In this document: positions 25,656 through 34,222 of the stretch, in pieces
Layout of the letters: the number at the start of each line of letters is the position of its first letter
Position numbering within the stretch: position 1 is the stretch's first letter
Assembly: GCA_963791295.1 (NCBI GenBank)
Contig: CAWBRY010000001.1
Location: forward strand, 1-64,000
Direction of reading: 5' to 3'
Length of the DNA stretch: 64,000 nucleotides
DNA from: CAWBRY01 sp963791295
GTDB taxonomy: Bacteria; Bacteroidota; Bacteroidia; Chitinophagales; Chitinophagaceae
The notes under the pieces: generated by a model
What the model saw: the letters and a program-made list of their open reading frames with translations, nothing else
Databases searched by the model: none
What the model was told of the DNA's origin: nothing
Translations under genes and position numbers: made by a program

Positions 25656-27809
25656 CTATTTAATCCAACGTTGAAAAAACTCATAAGTCCGCAGCATTTG
25701 ATCAATCCGCTGGCGGTTATCTCCGCTACGTGTAATTTCATGTGTGGCGCCTGTATGTCGAACATATTCCACCGGCCGTCCAAGTACTTTTAAGCTACGA
25801 TACATCATTTCACTTTGTACATATCCTGTGCGGCGGTCATTGTCTCCATGAAATATAATATATGGAGTGGTTATGTTCTGCACGTAATTGATGGGTGATT
25901 CCCTTTGAAGGATGGCTTTGGCAGTGGTATCCCACGGATAACCGCCAAAATAGTTTGGTACCAGTCGCCAGGCATTGCCCTCACCAAAAAATGTGAGGAG
26001 ATCATAGACGCCTCGTTGGGAGCACGCTGCCTTAAATCGATGATCGTGTGCGATGATCCAGGCAACGAGGTAACCGGCATAAGAACCGCCGGTAATCAAT
26101 AACCGCGAAGTATCAGCCCATCCTTCCGCCACGGTTCTGTCTAGGGAGGTAAGTACATCCCGAGTTGGACCGGAACCCCAATCATTTATGTTGCTGCGCA
26201 AAAAATCTAACCCATAGCCGCCACTGCCCCGCGGATTACAATAGACCACTCCATATCCCTTGCTGCAGAAATATTGAAACTCATGCCACATTGTCGATTC
26301 GCCCGGGCCCCACATAGCAGCGGGCCCGCCATGAATTTCCAGTAACAGAGGATATTTCTTGCCCGGTTCAAAAGAAGTCGGCTTCATTACCCAGTACTCC
26401 ACCGTCATGCCTTTATAGTTAGAGAAACTATGCTTTTCGGGTATACTTAGTTTTTTCGAGGCGATCCATTCGGTATTGAAATTACTGATGCGCTTGGCAT
26501 TTTTTGCGGTCGGATCGGCTAGATAGACTTCAAATGGATTGGCAACTTCCGTTTTTACAAAAGCCAATTTGTTATCGACGAGGTCGAAACTTCCAATGCC
26601 ACCGTTATAATCGGTTAACTGTTCTACCTTCTTTGTTTTAATGTCTACGCGGTAGATAGGCACGCCTCCATTGCTTGGCGCAGTGAAATAGATAAAATTT
26701 TCATCCTTGCTCCAAACGACGCTGTTTATGCTGCGATCAAAAGGAAGGTCGATGATATCCTTTGTTCCGCCGTTCATTGGAATGATAGCCAGCCTGGCAA
26801 TATTTACCAGCGCAGTGCTGCGATATTGAAAGGCAAGCCATTTGCCGGAGGGAGAAACTCTCGCAAGGCTGTAATCTTTATTTTCCTCACCCAATAATTT
26901 TCGGAACCCTGTGCCATTGGTGTTGATCACGTAAATTTCATTTTCCAATGAGCGATCGATATTCTGAAGTGAATCGACATCACCGGAAAGAATAACTTGT
27001 TTACCATCGGGTGTGAACTCCGCATTATCGAAAGAATAATAGCCGCGAGTTATGTCTATGGGATCTGTGCCTCCCTTGACATTCATAATTAAGAAGTGAT
27101 TAAAACTCAGCTCGGAATTTACATCCGTCTCACTTTGGAAGCTTAGCTTATTAAATACTTTGGCTTTTTTATCAGCGACATTGTTATCTAAATAAGCTCT
27201 GATCTCTTCCATATTCCCATCGGGATCTGCTTTAGCTGAATTTTTATTTAATTGTTCATTTTTATTGAAGCCCGGTTTTTCGTATGGCCATATTGGAAGT
27301 TGCCGGCCGGGGTTAAGAATGGAATCAGTCAGCATTTCTTTGAACGCGATAGAGGAGGAGAACAAGATTTGTTTTCCATCCGGACTCCATTTTGGGTTGC
27401 TGGCTCCATATTTATATTTAGTTAATTGAATGGCCTCACCGCCATCCAACGCCAAAAGAAATATTTGGGATTTATTATCGACTGTGCGGACAAAGGCCAA
27501 TTGTTTTCCGTCCGGGCTGAATGCAGGCTGAGAAGAGTTTTCTTTCGCCGTTAGTTGTTTCGGTGTTGAACTGCCATCAGTGGAGGCCATCCACACCTGG
27601 TTGATGTATTTATATTGCCATTTATTATCGTCATCGGCTTCTATTGAAGTAACCGTGAAGGCAACCCGGCTCGCATCGTTGCTAAGAACAAGACCATTTA
27701 CAGATTTTATTTTCAGCAGGTCAGTTACTTTAACCTGATCCTTACCATTTTGCGTAGAGCCAACCAGATAGGAAAGCAGTAGTACCAGCATGGAAAACAT
27801 CTTCCTCAT
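25656..27809 (-). CDS. S9 family peptidase (prolyl oligopeptidase-like)
   Basis: A 717-aa exported serine peptidase. The signal peptide MLVLLLSYLVGSTQ is followed by a seven-bladed beta-propeller of PD40/WD40-like repeats (SPDGKQLAF, SPDGKQILF, TPDGKQVIL and others). The C-terminal alpha/beta-hydrolase domain has the nucleophile motif GGSYAGY near residue 575 and the catalytic His in GATHEITRSG. Members of this class remove dipeptides or act as acylaminoacyl peptidases. Its stop lies eight bases before gnd, so it could be the first gene of the pentose phosphate operon, although the functions are unrelated. Confidence 0.93.
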   Translation of the reverse strand: MRKMFSMLVLLLSYLVGSTQNGKDQVKVTDLLKIKSVNGLVLSNDASRVAFTVTSIEADDDNKWQYKYINQVWMASTDGSSTPKQLTAKENSSQPAFSPDGKQLAFVRTVDNKSQIFLLALDGGEAIQLTKYKYGASNPKWSPDGKQILFSSSIAFKEMLTDSILNPGRQLPIWPYEKPGFNKNEQLNKNSAKADPDGNMEEIRAYLDNNVADKKAKVFNKLSFQSETDVNSELSFNHFLIMNVKGGTDPIDITRGYYSFDNAEFTPDGKQVILSGDVDSLQNIDRSLENEIYVINTNGTGFRKLLGEENKDYSLARVSPSGKWLAFQYRSTALVNIARLAIIPMNGGTKDIIDLPFDRSINSVVWSKDENFIYFTAPSNGGVPIYRVDIKTKKVEQLTDYNGGIGSFDLVDNKLAFVKTEVANPFEVYLADPTAKNAKRISNFNTEWIASKKLSIPEKHSFSNYKGMTVEYWVMKPTSFEPGKKYPLLLEIHGGPAAMWGPGESTMWHEFQYFCSKGYGVVYCNPRGSGGYGLDFLRSNINDWGSGPTRDVLTSLDRTVAEGWADTSRLLITGGSYAGYLVAWIIAHDHRFKAACSQRGVYDLLTFFGEGNAWRLVPNYFGGYPWDTTAKAILQRESPINYVQNITTPYIIFHGDNDRRTGYVQSEMMYRSLKVLGRPVEYVRHTGATHEITRSGDNRQRIDQMLRTYEFFQRWIK

Positions 27810-27917
27810 ATATAATTTTTTGTGAGTCCAAAGTACGAATTTCAGAACCGTTTATGATAATGAAGCATAGAGACCGAAGAGCCTGTTAATTTTAAGAATT
27901 TAGTAAGGCGGATGATG

Positions 27918-27925
27918 TAAATTTG
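27918..27925 (+). promoter_or_regulatory. Candidate -7 element (TAAATTTG) for the korB gene
   Basis: TAAATTTG matches TAnnTTTG and lies 17 bases before the ATG at 27943. Only weak -33 candidates lie upstream. Confidence 0.45.
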
Positions 27926-27942
27926 TCCTCAATAATCTGACT

Positions 27943-28968
27943 ATGGCAGAGACTATTGCGACCCCCTTAACCGCGAAGGATTTTAGTACCGATCAGGAAG
28001 TGCGTTGGTGTCCCGGCTGCGGTGACTATTCTATTCTTGCTCAGGTACAAAAAGTGATGCCTACTATTGGCGTGCCCCGCGAAAATATTGTAATCATCTC
28101 CGGAATCGGCTGCAGCAGCCGCTTTCCATATTATATGAATACTTATGGAATGCATTCCATCCACGGCCGGGCAACGGCAGTGGCTTCGGGGCTGAAGGCT
28201 TCCCGCCCTGAACTGAGTGTGTGGATAGTAACTGGAGATGGAGACGGGCTCAGCATCGGGGGCAACCATACCATTCACCTATTACGCCGCAATTTCGACG
28301 TTAATGTCCTTTTGTTCAATAACCAGATCTACGGATTGACCAAAGGACAGTATTCTCCCACTTCTGAAGAAAATAAGGTCACCAAGTCAACACCTTTTGG
28401 CAGTATCGATCATCCATTTAATCCCCTGGCATTAGCGCTTGGTGCGGATTCAACGTTTGTCGCGAGGACAATGGACCGCGATCCCAAGCATCTTCAGGCT
28501 ATGCTGCTAAGAGCCAATAGTCATCGCGGAGCCTCCTTCCTGGAAATATATCAGAATTGCAACATCTTCAATGATGGCGCATTCGAAATTTTTACTGAAA
28601 AAGGATCGAAGCCGGTCGAAACGCTGTTCCTGGAACAGGGTAAGCCTCTCACATTTGGGATTAATAACGACCGGGGAATAAAGTTGGATGGATTCACACC
28701 GACAGTGATCAAATTTGATGAAGGGTATTCAATAGATGAGTGTTGGATACACGACGAAACAGATATATATAAAGCGCAAATCCTTGTCCGCATATTCGAC
28801 GATCCTAAAATGGAGGACCATCTTCCCCGGCCATTTGGTGTATTCTATAAAACAGAACGTCCTTGTTACGAAGATGTAATGGCCAGACAGATCGAGGAGG
28901 CTAAGGCAAAGAAGCCGGGTGATCTGGATAAGCTATTAAGAGGAAATGAAGTGTGGACGATACAATAG
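27943..28968 (+). CDS. korB: 2-Oxoacid:ferredoxin oxidoreductase, beta subunit
   Basis: A 341-aa thiamine-diphosphate-binding beta subunit. The [4Fe-4S]/TPP region reads VRWCPGCGDYS, with further Cys in ISGIGCSSR and later YQNCN. The TPP/Mg motif is VTGDGDGLSIGGNH, closed by NNQIYGLTKGQYSPT. Such enzymes interconvert 2-oxoglutarate (or another 2-oxoacid) and its acyl-CoA with ferredoxin. The alpha subunit is usually just upstream. Here the upstream gene is an opposite-strand peptidase, so this gene stands alone and its partner must be elsewhere. Confidence 0.93.
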   Translation: MAETIATPLTAKDFSTDQEVRWCPGCGDYSILAQVQKVMPTIGVPRENIVIISGIGCSSRFPYYMNTYGMHSIHGRATAVASGLKASRPELSVWIVTGDGDGLSIGGNHTIHLLRRNFDVNVLLFNNQIYGLTKGQYSPTSEENKVTKSTPFGSIDHPFNPLALALGADSTFVARTMDRDPKHLQAMLLRANSHRGASFLEIYQNCNIFNDGAFEIFTEKGSKPVETLFLEQGKPLTFGINNDRGIKLDGFTPTVIKFDEGYSIDECWIHDETDIYKAQILVRIFDDPKMEDHLPRPFGVFYKTERPCYEDVMARQIEEAKAKKPGDLDKLLRGNEVWTIQ

Positions 28969-28988
28969 AGTATAACTAATAAAAGATT

Positions 28989-29870
28989 CTAGGCATTAGC
29001 CAGTTCTTTGGCTGCATTTTCGAATACTTTCTTTTCTTTTCTTTTGTACCACCAGGCCGGGACTGTTTTTTTCATCATCGTATCAATGCCGCGCATGCCG
29101 ATCAGGCTCCAGGCTCCTTTGAGCTTACCGGCCAGCGAGGGTTGCAGTGCCCTCAGGCTCATAGCAAAACCGCTTTCGAGGTATTCCATGTGATGCCAAT
29201 AGCCGGCAGGCATGAAAAGCGTGTCGCCGGGTTCCAAAATAAAATCATATCCCTCTGCCAGTCTTAGCGCAGGAAACCGCTGATAGTCTGGACTACCATT
29301 TTGTTCATAATAATTCGAGAAGTCGGCAAGGCTTAATACTTCAAAAGGCTTCCGGTAGAGCTTATGTTGCTCTTTAAAGGGAAACATCAAGACCCGTTTT
29401 CTTCCGGCAAACTGTGTATGCAGAATATGGGAAAGATCAATATCAAAATGCATATGCGTGATAGAAGTAGCCCCACCGGTGAACAACATGGGATATTTTT
29501 TTATAAAACCCTTCATCAGGTGTTCGGGCCAGGTAAAGTCATTGATGAGTTGTGGAGCATGATCAAAAATATTGAAGAGAAAGATTCGCCAGGCTGCGGG
29601 TCCATGGCTGATCATGTCGATGTATTCTCCAAAGGTTTTATAATCGTCAGCTTTGTTAACCGGCGTGTAGGCATCACTCTTTACATTATTATAGAGCGGT
29701 ACTCTTTTATCCCCTACTAATTCTTTGAAGTATTCCCAATTCCATTTGGTATGGGCCGGCCAAGCTTTTGAGAGGTCCTTAATGACAACCGGTTCACCTG
29801 GAGCATAAAATTGCTTTCTAAACACTTCCGGCTCAATGGTATCGAAAGTGCAAACCGGCTTTAATTGCAT
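28989..29870 (-). CDS. Cupin-8/JmjC-like 2-oxoglutarate-dependent oxygenase
   Basis: A 293-aa cupin-fold protein of the cupin_8 (JmjC-like) family. The iron site is seen as HMHFDIDLSH (His-x-Asp) and a later His in LFMPAGYWHHMEY. The start VVIKDLSKAWPA is typical of the family, as is PAGYWH. Bacterial members include ribosome and small-molecule hydroxylases; the substrate here is unknown. It has its own promoter and is convergent with korB, 20 bases apart. Confidence 0.88.
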   Translation of the reverse strand: MQLKPVCTFDTIEPEVFRKQFYAPGEPVVIKDLSKAWPAHTKWNWEYFKELVGDKRVPLYNNVKSDAYTPVNKADDYKTFGEYIDMISHGPAAWRIFLFNIFDHAPQLINDFTWPEHLMKGFIKKYPMLFTGGATSITHMHFDIDLSHILHTQFAGRKRVLMFPFKEQHKLYRKPFEVLSLADFSNYYEQNGSPDYQRFPALRLAEGYDFILEPGDTLFMPAGYWHHMEYLESGFAMSLRALQPSLAGKLKGAWSLIGMRGIDTMMKKTVPAWWYKRKEKKVFENAAKELANA

Positions 29871-29886
29871 GTCAGTCAGATTTGGA

Positions 29887-29915
29887 CAAAGGTAGTTAGC
29901 GCCCTAAATTACAAA
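29887..29915 (-). promoter_or_regulatory. Promoter of the cupin-8 gene
   Basis: On the minus strand TTTG (29915-29912) and TACCTTTG (29894-29887) are 17 bases apart. The start codon at 29870 lies 16 bases below the -7 element, giving a short leader. Confidence 0.6.
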
Positions 29916-29976
29916 TTGTCGGCAAATAACCTGAACATATAAAGAAAGGTTAATAAATAGCAGGTTATCAAGCTGT

Positions 29977-30008
29977 AAGCCCCTCAATTCAATTGAATAA
30001 AGGGGCTT
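29977..30008. repeat. Stem-loop in the intergenic region
   Basis: AAGCCCCT and AGGGGCTT form an 8-bp stem around an AATTCAATTG-rich loop. Only three T follow on the plus strand and none on the minus. It lies between the cupin-8 promoter and the terminator at 30036-30072. Function unknown. Confidence 0.5.
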
Positions 30009-30035
30009 TCCAATATAGATTCGGGTGGATATTTT

Positions 30036-30072
30036 AAAAAGAAAAGCACCGCTCAACCGGAGCGATGCTTTT
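30036..30072 (-). terminator. Rho-independent terminator of the basic secreted protein gene
   Basis: On the minus strand AAAAGCA and TGCTTTT plus AGCG and CGCT form a stem with one mismatch (30072-30042), followed by a T-rich CTTTTT stretch. It is 68 bases past the stop at 30140. Confidence 0.75.
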
Positions 30073-30139
30073 GATAGCTGCCTGGCGGCAGACTCCTTAA
30101 TCACCGGATTCCTTCTATATCATGAAGTGCTAACAGCAT

Positions 30140-30445
30140 TTATATCACTCTCCTGCGATCATTGTGTTTGAATCGATAGACGTCACGGCGCTCATTGCGT
30201 TTCATTTTGTGCAATTTCCTTCTTTCCATCGGAGAGATAAATCCATCTCTACGGGCATTGCGTCTTTCCATTCTCAGGCGAAACGCATCTCTGTGCAATC
30301 GAAATCTTTCGCCACGATTGATCTGGCCATTCCTGAACCCTTCCGCAATTCTATGATTCCGAAAACGATCGCCGGGGCCGCGCTGTGCTATGGCAGCCGA
30401 GCCCATCAGAACTAAGATCAAACCAAGTGTAAATATCTTTTTCAT
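30140..30445 (-). CDS. Small Arg-rich secreted protein
   Basis: A 101-aa protein with a clear signal peptide (MKKIFTLGLILVLMGSAAIA, then QRG). The mature part is strongly basic, with some 25 Arg. It contains two similar modules, NGQINRGERFRLHRDAFRLR and DGFISPMERRKLHKMKRNER, each resembling half of an EF-hand loop followed by a helix (DGxIxxxE). No enzyme signature is visible. Similar short basic periplasmic proteins with G-x-I-x3-E repeats occur in Chitinophagaceae genomes, to my knowledge without an assigned function. It is a single gene with its own terminator. Confidence 0.75.
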   Translation of the reverse strand: MKKIFTLGLILVLMGSAAIAQRGPGDRFRNHRIAEGFRNGQINRGERFRLHRDAFRLRMERRNARRDGFISPMERRKLHKMKRNERRDVYRFKHNDRRRVI

Positions 30446-30532
30446 GTTGTCAGATTATTTGTTTAAAAAATGATTTGTAGTAAGACAGTGGGTGATGGAG
30501 AGGGTTTAACGGCCTTAGAAAACTTTAACAGC

Positions 30533-31126
30533 CTAAGGCAGTACTTCCTCTACCATAAAGGGGCGAAAGCTGCGGCGATGGTATTTGCATTCACCATGCT
30601 CTCCTATAGCCCTCCGGTGTTCCGGGGTTCCGTAGCCTTTATTAGTGTCCCAGCAATAAGAAGGGAATTCCTGGTGGAGTTGTTTCATATATTCATCCCG
30701 GTAGGTCTTGGCCAGGATGCTTGCGGCCGCGATAGCCATAAAACGCTCATCGCCCCTGATCAGGCATTGGTGAGGTATGTCTTTGTACGCAGGAAAGTAA
30801 TTACCGTCGATCAATAAAAATTGAGGAGCTGTATGCAGTTGGTCCAACGCCAGACGCATCGCCTTCATTGAAGCCTGTAAAATATTGATCTCATCGATCT
30901 CATTATTGTCAACGGCGGCGACGGCAAAACAAATGGCCTTCGACTCTATGATTGGCCGGAGTTCGTTGCGGTCTTTTTCTGAAACCTGTTTGGAATCATT
31001 TAGCAAAGGATGGTAAAATTTTCTCGGCAGGATCACTGCTGCGGCAAACACAGGACCCGCCAGGCAACCGCGGCCTGCTTCATCGCAGCCGGCTTCAGTC
31101 AATTCCTTCTGAAAAAAGTGCCTCAA
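30533..31126 (-). CDS. rnhB: Ribonuclease HII
   Basis: A 197-aa endonuclease that removes RNA from RNA-DNA hybrids and misincorporated ribonucleotides. Active-site residues are seen in GCDEAGRGCLAGP (Asp, Glu), LLIDGNYF (Asp), and the later Asp of AKTYRDEYM. Length is normal. It is divergent from the yeeE-type gene at 31232, with about 105 bases between them. Confidence 0.95.
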   Translation of the reverse strand: MRHFFQKELTEAGCDEAGRGCLAGPVFAAAVILPRKFYHPLLNDSKQVSEKDRNELRPIIESKAICFAVAAVDNNEIDEINILQASMKAMRLALDQLHTAPQFLLIDGNYFPAYKDIPHQCLIRGDERFMAIAAASILAKTYRDEYMKQLHQEFPSYCWDTNKGYGTPEHRRAIGEHGECKYHRRSFRPFMVEEVLP

Positions 31127-31200
31127 CTGGAGATAATTTTTTCAAAAATAAGGACTTGGTTAATTCCTCATTTATTTAAATATCCACGATGGACGAATCG

Positions 31201-31208
31201 TAAATTTG
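31201..31208 (+). promoter_or_regulatory. Candidate -7 element (TAAATTTG) for the sulfur gene cluster
   Basis: TAAATTTG matches TAnnTTTG, 23 bases before the ATG at 31232. The -33 region is AT-rich without a clean TTTG. Confidence 0.45.
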
Positions 31209-31231
31209 TATTTCATCAAAAGGCAAGCCGA

Positions 31232-31801
31232 ATGGATATTATCAGTTGGATCAAACAACCATGGCCCTGGTATATCGCCGGTCCACTGATCGGGTTGACG
31301 GTTCCCTTATTGTTATTGCTGGGCAATAAGACTTTCGGCGTTTCCTCCTCACTCCGGCATATTTGCGCAGCTTGTTTTCCTTCCAACATTTCTTTTTTTC
31401 GCTATAACTGGAAGAAAGAAATATGGAACCTGGTGTTTGTTATCGGTATTGTTGGCGGCGCTTTCCTCGCCGTTACTTTTTTATCGGATCATCAACCGGT
31501 CCAGGCAAATCCAAAATTAGTTGAGGAACTTTCGCTGTATGGAGTAACGAACTACAATCAGCTGGCCCCGGTTGAACTATTTAACTGGGAAGCGCTCTCC
31601 ACTCTGAGGGGAATCATATTAATCGTTGTGGGAGGGTTCCTGGTAGGTTTTGGAACGAGATGGGCGGGAGGCTGTACATCGGGACATTCAATAATGGGCT
31701 TGTCTAATTTACAATGGCCTTCACTCGTAGCTACGATTTGTTTTATGATTGGTGGATTTATTGTTGCCAACCTGGTTCTTCCTTTCGTATTGAAATTATG
31801 A
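31232..31801 (+). CDS. YeeE/YedE family sulfur transporter, first half
   Basis: A 189-aa membrane protein of the YeeE/YedE (PF04143) family. About five helices are visible, with the conserved core FGTRWAGGCTSGHSIMGL that carries the Cys used for thiosulfate relay in YeeE/TsuA. A longer frame begins at 31010, but it would run back over rnhB and lacks hydrophobic character. The ATG at 31232 starts right at a membrane-entry segment. The next gene, five bases away, supplies the second half, as is usual for two-gene forms. Confidence 0.9.
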   Translation: MDIISWIKQPWPWYIAGPLIGLTVPLLLLLGNKTFGVSSSLRHICAACFPSNISFFRYNWKKEIWNLVFVIGIVGGAFLAVTFLSDHQPVQANPKLVEELSLYGVTNYNQLAPVELFNWEALSTLRGIILIVVGGFLVGFGTRWAGGCTSGHSIMGLSNLQWPSLVATICFMIGGFIVANLVLPFVLKL

Positions 31802-31805
31802 ATTT

Positions 31806-32309
31806 ATGCAACCTGCATTAAAGGATTATAATACAGATTTTGAGGTTCGTTCCTTGGATACGGCAAGTATTAATGAGTCCCAATTGGTACACCCTGCCTG
31901 GTACAACATCAAATATCTTGTCGCCGGAGTTCTATTTGGAATTATCCTGGTGAAAGGAGAGGTGATATCCTGGTTCCGGATCCAGGAGATGTTTCGTTTG
32001 CAGAGTTTTCACATGTATGGAGTGATCGGTTCGGCAGTCGTTGTAGGCATTATTTCTGTTTTCCTGATCAAGAAATTTAAAGCAAAGACGATCCATGGAG
32101 AACCCGTTTTGTTGCCGGAAAAATATTTTCATAAAGGGCAGATCTATGGAGGTTTATTATTTGGTTTCGGTTGGGCATTGACGGGAGCCTGTCCCGGCCC
32201 ATTGTTTGCGCTAATCGGTAGTGGAGCAACCGTGATCATTGCTGCATTGCTGAGCGCTATTGCAGGAACCTGGGTCTATGGATACCTGCGCCCAAGACTA
32301 CCACATTAA
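31806..32309 (+). CDS. YeeE/YedE family sulfur transporter, second half
   Basis: A 167-aa membrane protein pairing with the preceding gene. The conserved motif is GWALTGACPGPLFALIG near residue 120, again with the relay Cys. Four helices are visible. In the full-length YeeE fold these two halves are joined in one chain. The stop (TAA, 32307-32309) directly abuts the putative TTG start of the cytochrome gene, so the three genes are one transcript. Confidence 0.9.
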   Translation: MQPALKDYNTDFEVRSLDTASINESQLVHPAWYNIKYLVAGVLFGIILVKGEVISWFRIQEMFRLQSFHMYGVIGSAVVVGIISVFLIKKFKAKTIHGEPVLLPEKYFHKGQIYGGLLFGFGWALTGACPGPLFALIGSGATVIIAALLSAIAGTWVYGYLRPRLPH

Positions 32310-33302
32310 TTGAAACAATTAATAGTGAAAGAATTACGGTCATCCTGGTTTCCGCTTTTATTGGGATTGATATTTACGATAGCTATCCTGAGAAGCATGC
32401 TGCCTGGCAGTTCCAGCACTGAACCTGTTTTGCCAAATGAGGACCAGGTTGAATTGCAGGTCCCGGATATCAACCTCCTTCCTTCGACGCCCGAAGGAAA
32501 TCTCATTCGTTATGGACGCGAGTTGATCGTGAATACCTCGGTTTACCTGGGGCCAAGAGGAAGCGTCAAACAAATTACGAATGGAATGAATTGCCAGAAT
32601 TGCCATGTAGAGGGTGGGACCAGATTGTTTGGAGGATCTTTTTTGGCAGTAGCAAGCACCTATCCACGGTTTCGCGAAAGAAGTGGAAAAATTGAATCCA
32701 TCGAATTTAGAGTTAATGAATGCCTGGAAAGAAGTTTGAATGGGGAGGCGATAGATTCTGTTAGCAGGGAGATGAAGGCGATGGTAGCCTATCTGAAGTG
32801 GGTTGGAAAGGATATTGAAAAAGGCGCAAAAATTCCGGGAGCCGCAAATGTGGAGGTTCCTTACCTGGACAGGGCTGCTGATCCGGAAAAAGGAAGGCTG
32901 GTATTTGAATCCCGCTGCGTAACCTGCCATGGCATGAATGGCGAAGGCGCACTGAACTCCGATTCTTCAGGTTATCGCTATCCACCACTTTGGGGCGAGC
33001 ATAGTTATAATGTTAGCGCAGGCTTGTATCGGCTTTCTCGGTTGGCAGCGTTTGTAAAATATAATATGCCGTTTACTCCTATTCATATAGCGCCGCAATT
33101 AAGCGACGAAGAAGCCTGGGACGTAGCCGCCTTTATTAATTCACAACCGAGACGTCAAAAGTTTTTTGTGTATGATTGGCCGAATATGATGACCAAACCG
33201 GTTGACCATCCGTTTGGTCCTTACGGAGATAAGTTTACAGAAGCCCAACACAAGTATGGACCTTTCATGCCAATAAAAAATGCGAGAGAGCAATTGAAGT
33301 GA
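32310..33302 (+). CDS. Dihaem c-type cytochrome, TsdA-like thiosulfate dehydrogenase
   Basis: A 330-aa exported cytochrome. An N-terminal hydrophobic segment (residues 12-30) serves as signal or anchor. Two haem sites are visible: NCQNCHVEGG (CxxCH) and RCVTCHGMNGEGA (CxxCH). NGMNCQNCHVEGGTR and FRVNECLERSLNG match TsdA enzymes, which oxidise thiosulfate to tetrathionate. The Cys in that second motif is where I expect the axial Cys ligand of haem 1, but this is by family memory. The start is TTG at 32310, or GTG at 32325. A strong terminator follows. Gene order with the YeeE/YedE pair supports thiosulfate as the shared substrate. Confidence 0.85.
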   Translation: MKQLIVKELRSSWFPLLLGLIFTIAILRSMLPGSSSTEPVLPNEDQVELQVPDINLLPSTPEGNLIRYGRELIVNTSVYLGPRGSVKQITNGMNCQNCHVEGGTRLFGGSFLAVASTYPRFRERSGKIESIEFRVNECLERSLNGEAIDSVSREMKAMVAYLKWVGKDIEKGAKIPGAANVEVPYLDRAADPEKGRLVFESRCVTCHGMNGEGALNSDSSGYRYPPLWGEHSYNVSAGLYRLSRLAAFVKYNMPFTPIHIAPQLSDEEAWDVAAFINSQPRRQKFFVYDWPNMMTKPVDHPFGPYGDKFTEAQHKYGPFMPIKNAREQLK

Positions 33303-33316
33303 AGAGAAAAGAAATG

Positions 33317-33354
33317 AAATTGCCACGGATGAGATTTTCCGTGGCAATTTTTTT
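33317..33354 (+). terminator. Strong Rho-independent terminator
   Basis: AAATTGCCACGG (33317-33328) and CCGTGGCAATTT (33339-33350) form a perfect 12-bp stem with a 10-base loop, then a T run to 33354. It ends the sulfur operon and lies directly against the convergent gene stop at 33356. It may act in both directions. Confidence 0.92.
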
Positions 33355-33355
33355 A

Positions 33356-34054
33356 TTATCCGGTAAAGCAATATGCACAGCCATGCTCTTGTGCGCGACC
33401 GATGGCCCAAACGCCAGACGGTACCACCTGGATCCCCGGTAGTAGACCTGCCACCCATTCTTTTTTGATTTCAGCCGCATCTTTTTTCAGTTGTTGTGCC
33501 TTGACCGCTGAATAAACTGACATCGCCATATCACAAACACAAAACATGACACCGCTTTCCTGCAATTCATTGATGCCTATTTTCACCTCTCCTATTCCGG
33601 GTATGGTAAAGTCGCCAGCCTTGGGTTTCCAGAACATATTCCGGACCGATGGCGCATGAGTTGCTTCGTCATCTATTTTAAACAGTTCGCCAAACTTGTA
33701 TTTCTCCCAAAGGCTATGATCAAATGCATACGGAATCCCGCTATGCCGCAGGATGACTACCACGGAGCAATCTGAAGCGGGCGTTCCCGTTTTTTCGTTT
33801 GTAACCAAGAAGACTCTTGGCCATGCAAATGGCATGACTTCGTGGGGACGAACAACGTCATACATGATACGATGCTTTCCCTTTATTTTATTGAACCATG
33901 CATCGGGATCGTCCTCATCAACGGTTAGTATACCTTCAGCATGAAGTGGGAGAGATGGTGTAAATGTTGCCAGCCCAACAGCGGCTGCACTGGTAGCAAG
34001 AGTTCCCAGGAACCCACGGCGGTTAGTCGATGCCTTCAGATCTTTGTTTGCCAT
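33356..34054 (-). CDS. Tat-exported DsrE-like protein
   Basis: A 232-aa protein with a twin-arginine signal (NRRGFLGTLATSAAAVGLA). The mature region contains CSVVVILRHSGIPYAF and later SGVMFCVCDMAMSVYS, followed by LLPGIQVVPSGVWAIGRAQEHG. This arrangement matches the periplasmic DsrE/DsrF-like family. Several Cys are present near residues 165-170 and at the very end (CAYCFTG). DsrE proteins act as sulfur carriers, which fits the convergent thiosulfate operon. The last residues with CAYC could bind a metal or sulfur. Both points are inference. Confidence 0.75.
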   Translation of the reverse strand: MANKDLKASTNRRGFLGTLATSAAAVGLATFTPSLPLHAEGILTVDEDDPDAWFNKIKGKHRIMYDVVRPHEVMPFAWPRVFLVTNEKTGTPASDCSVVVILRHSGIPYAFDHSLWEKYKFGELFKIDDEATHAPSVRNMFWKPKAGDFTIPGIGEVKIGINELQESGVMFCVCDMAMSVYSAVKAQQLKKDAAEIKKEWVAGLLPGIQVVPSGVWAIGRAQEHGCAYCFTG

Positions 34055-34208
34055 AAGAAATCTATTTTAGTAAATGAATGGGATATGAAAAAATGAACGA
34101 AAAGCTACGAATTAAAATTTGTTTTTGGCACGGTCAAAAGCCAACACATTGGAAAATTTATGACTGCCCTTGCATAGTGCCAATAAAAATTTGAAAGACA
34201 GCTTGATA

Positions 34209-34216
34209 TACCTTTG
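34209..34216 (+). promoter_or_regulatory. Candidate -7 element (TACCTTTG) for haem A synthase
   Basis: TACCTTTG lies only six bases before the ATG at 34223, which predicts a leaderless or nearly leaderless transcript. A TTTG at 34190-34193 is 15 bases upstream, shorter than the normal spacing. Confidence 0.45.
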
Positions 34217-34222
34217 CTCCCC

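Noticed and set aside
31010..31231. N-terminal extension of the YeeE/YedE gene
   Set aside because: The extra 74 codons overlap rnhB on the other strand and are not hydrophobic; the promoter element at 31201 lies inside it.
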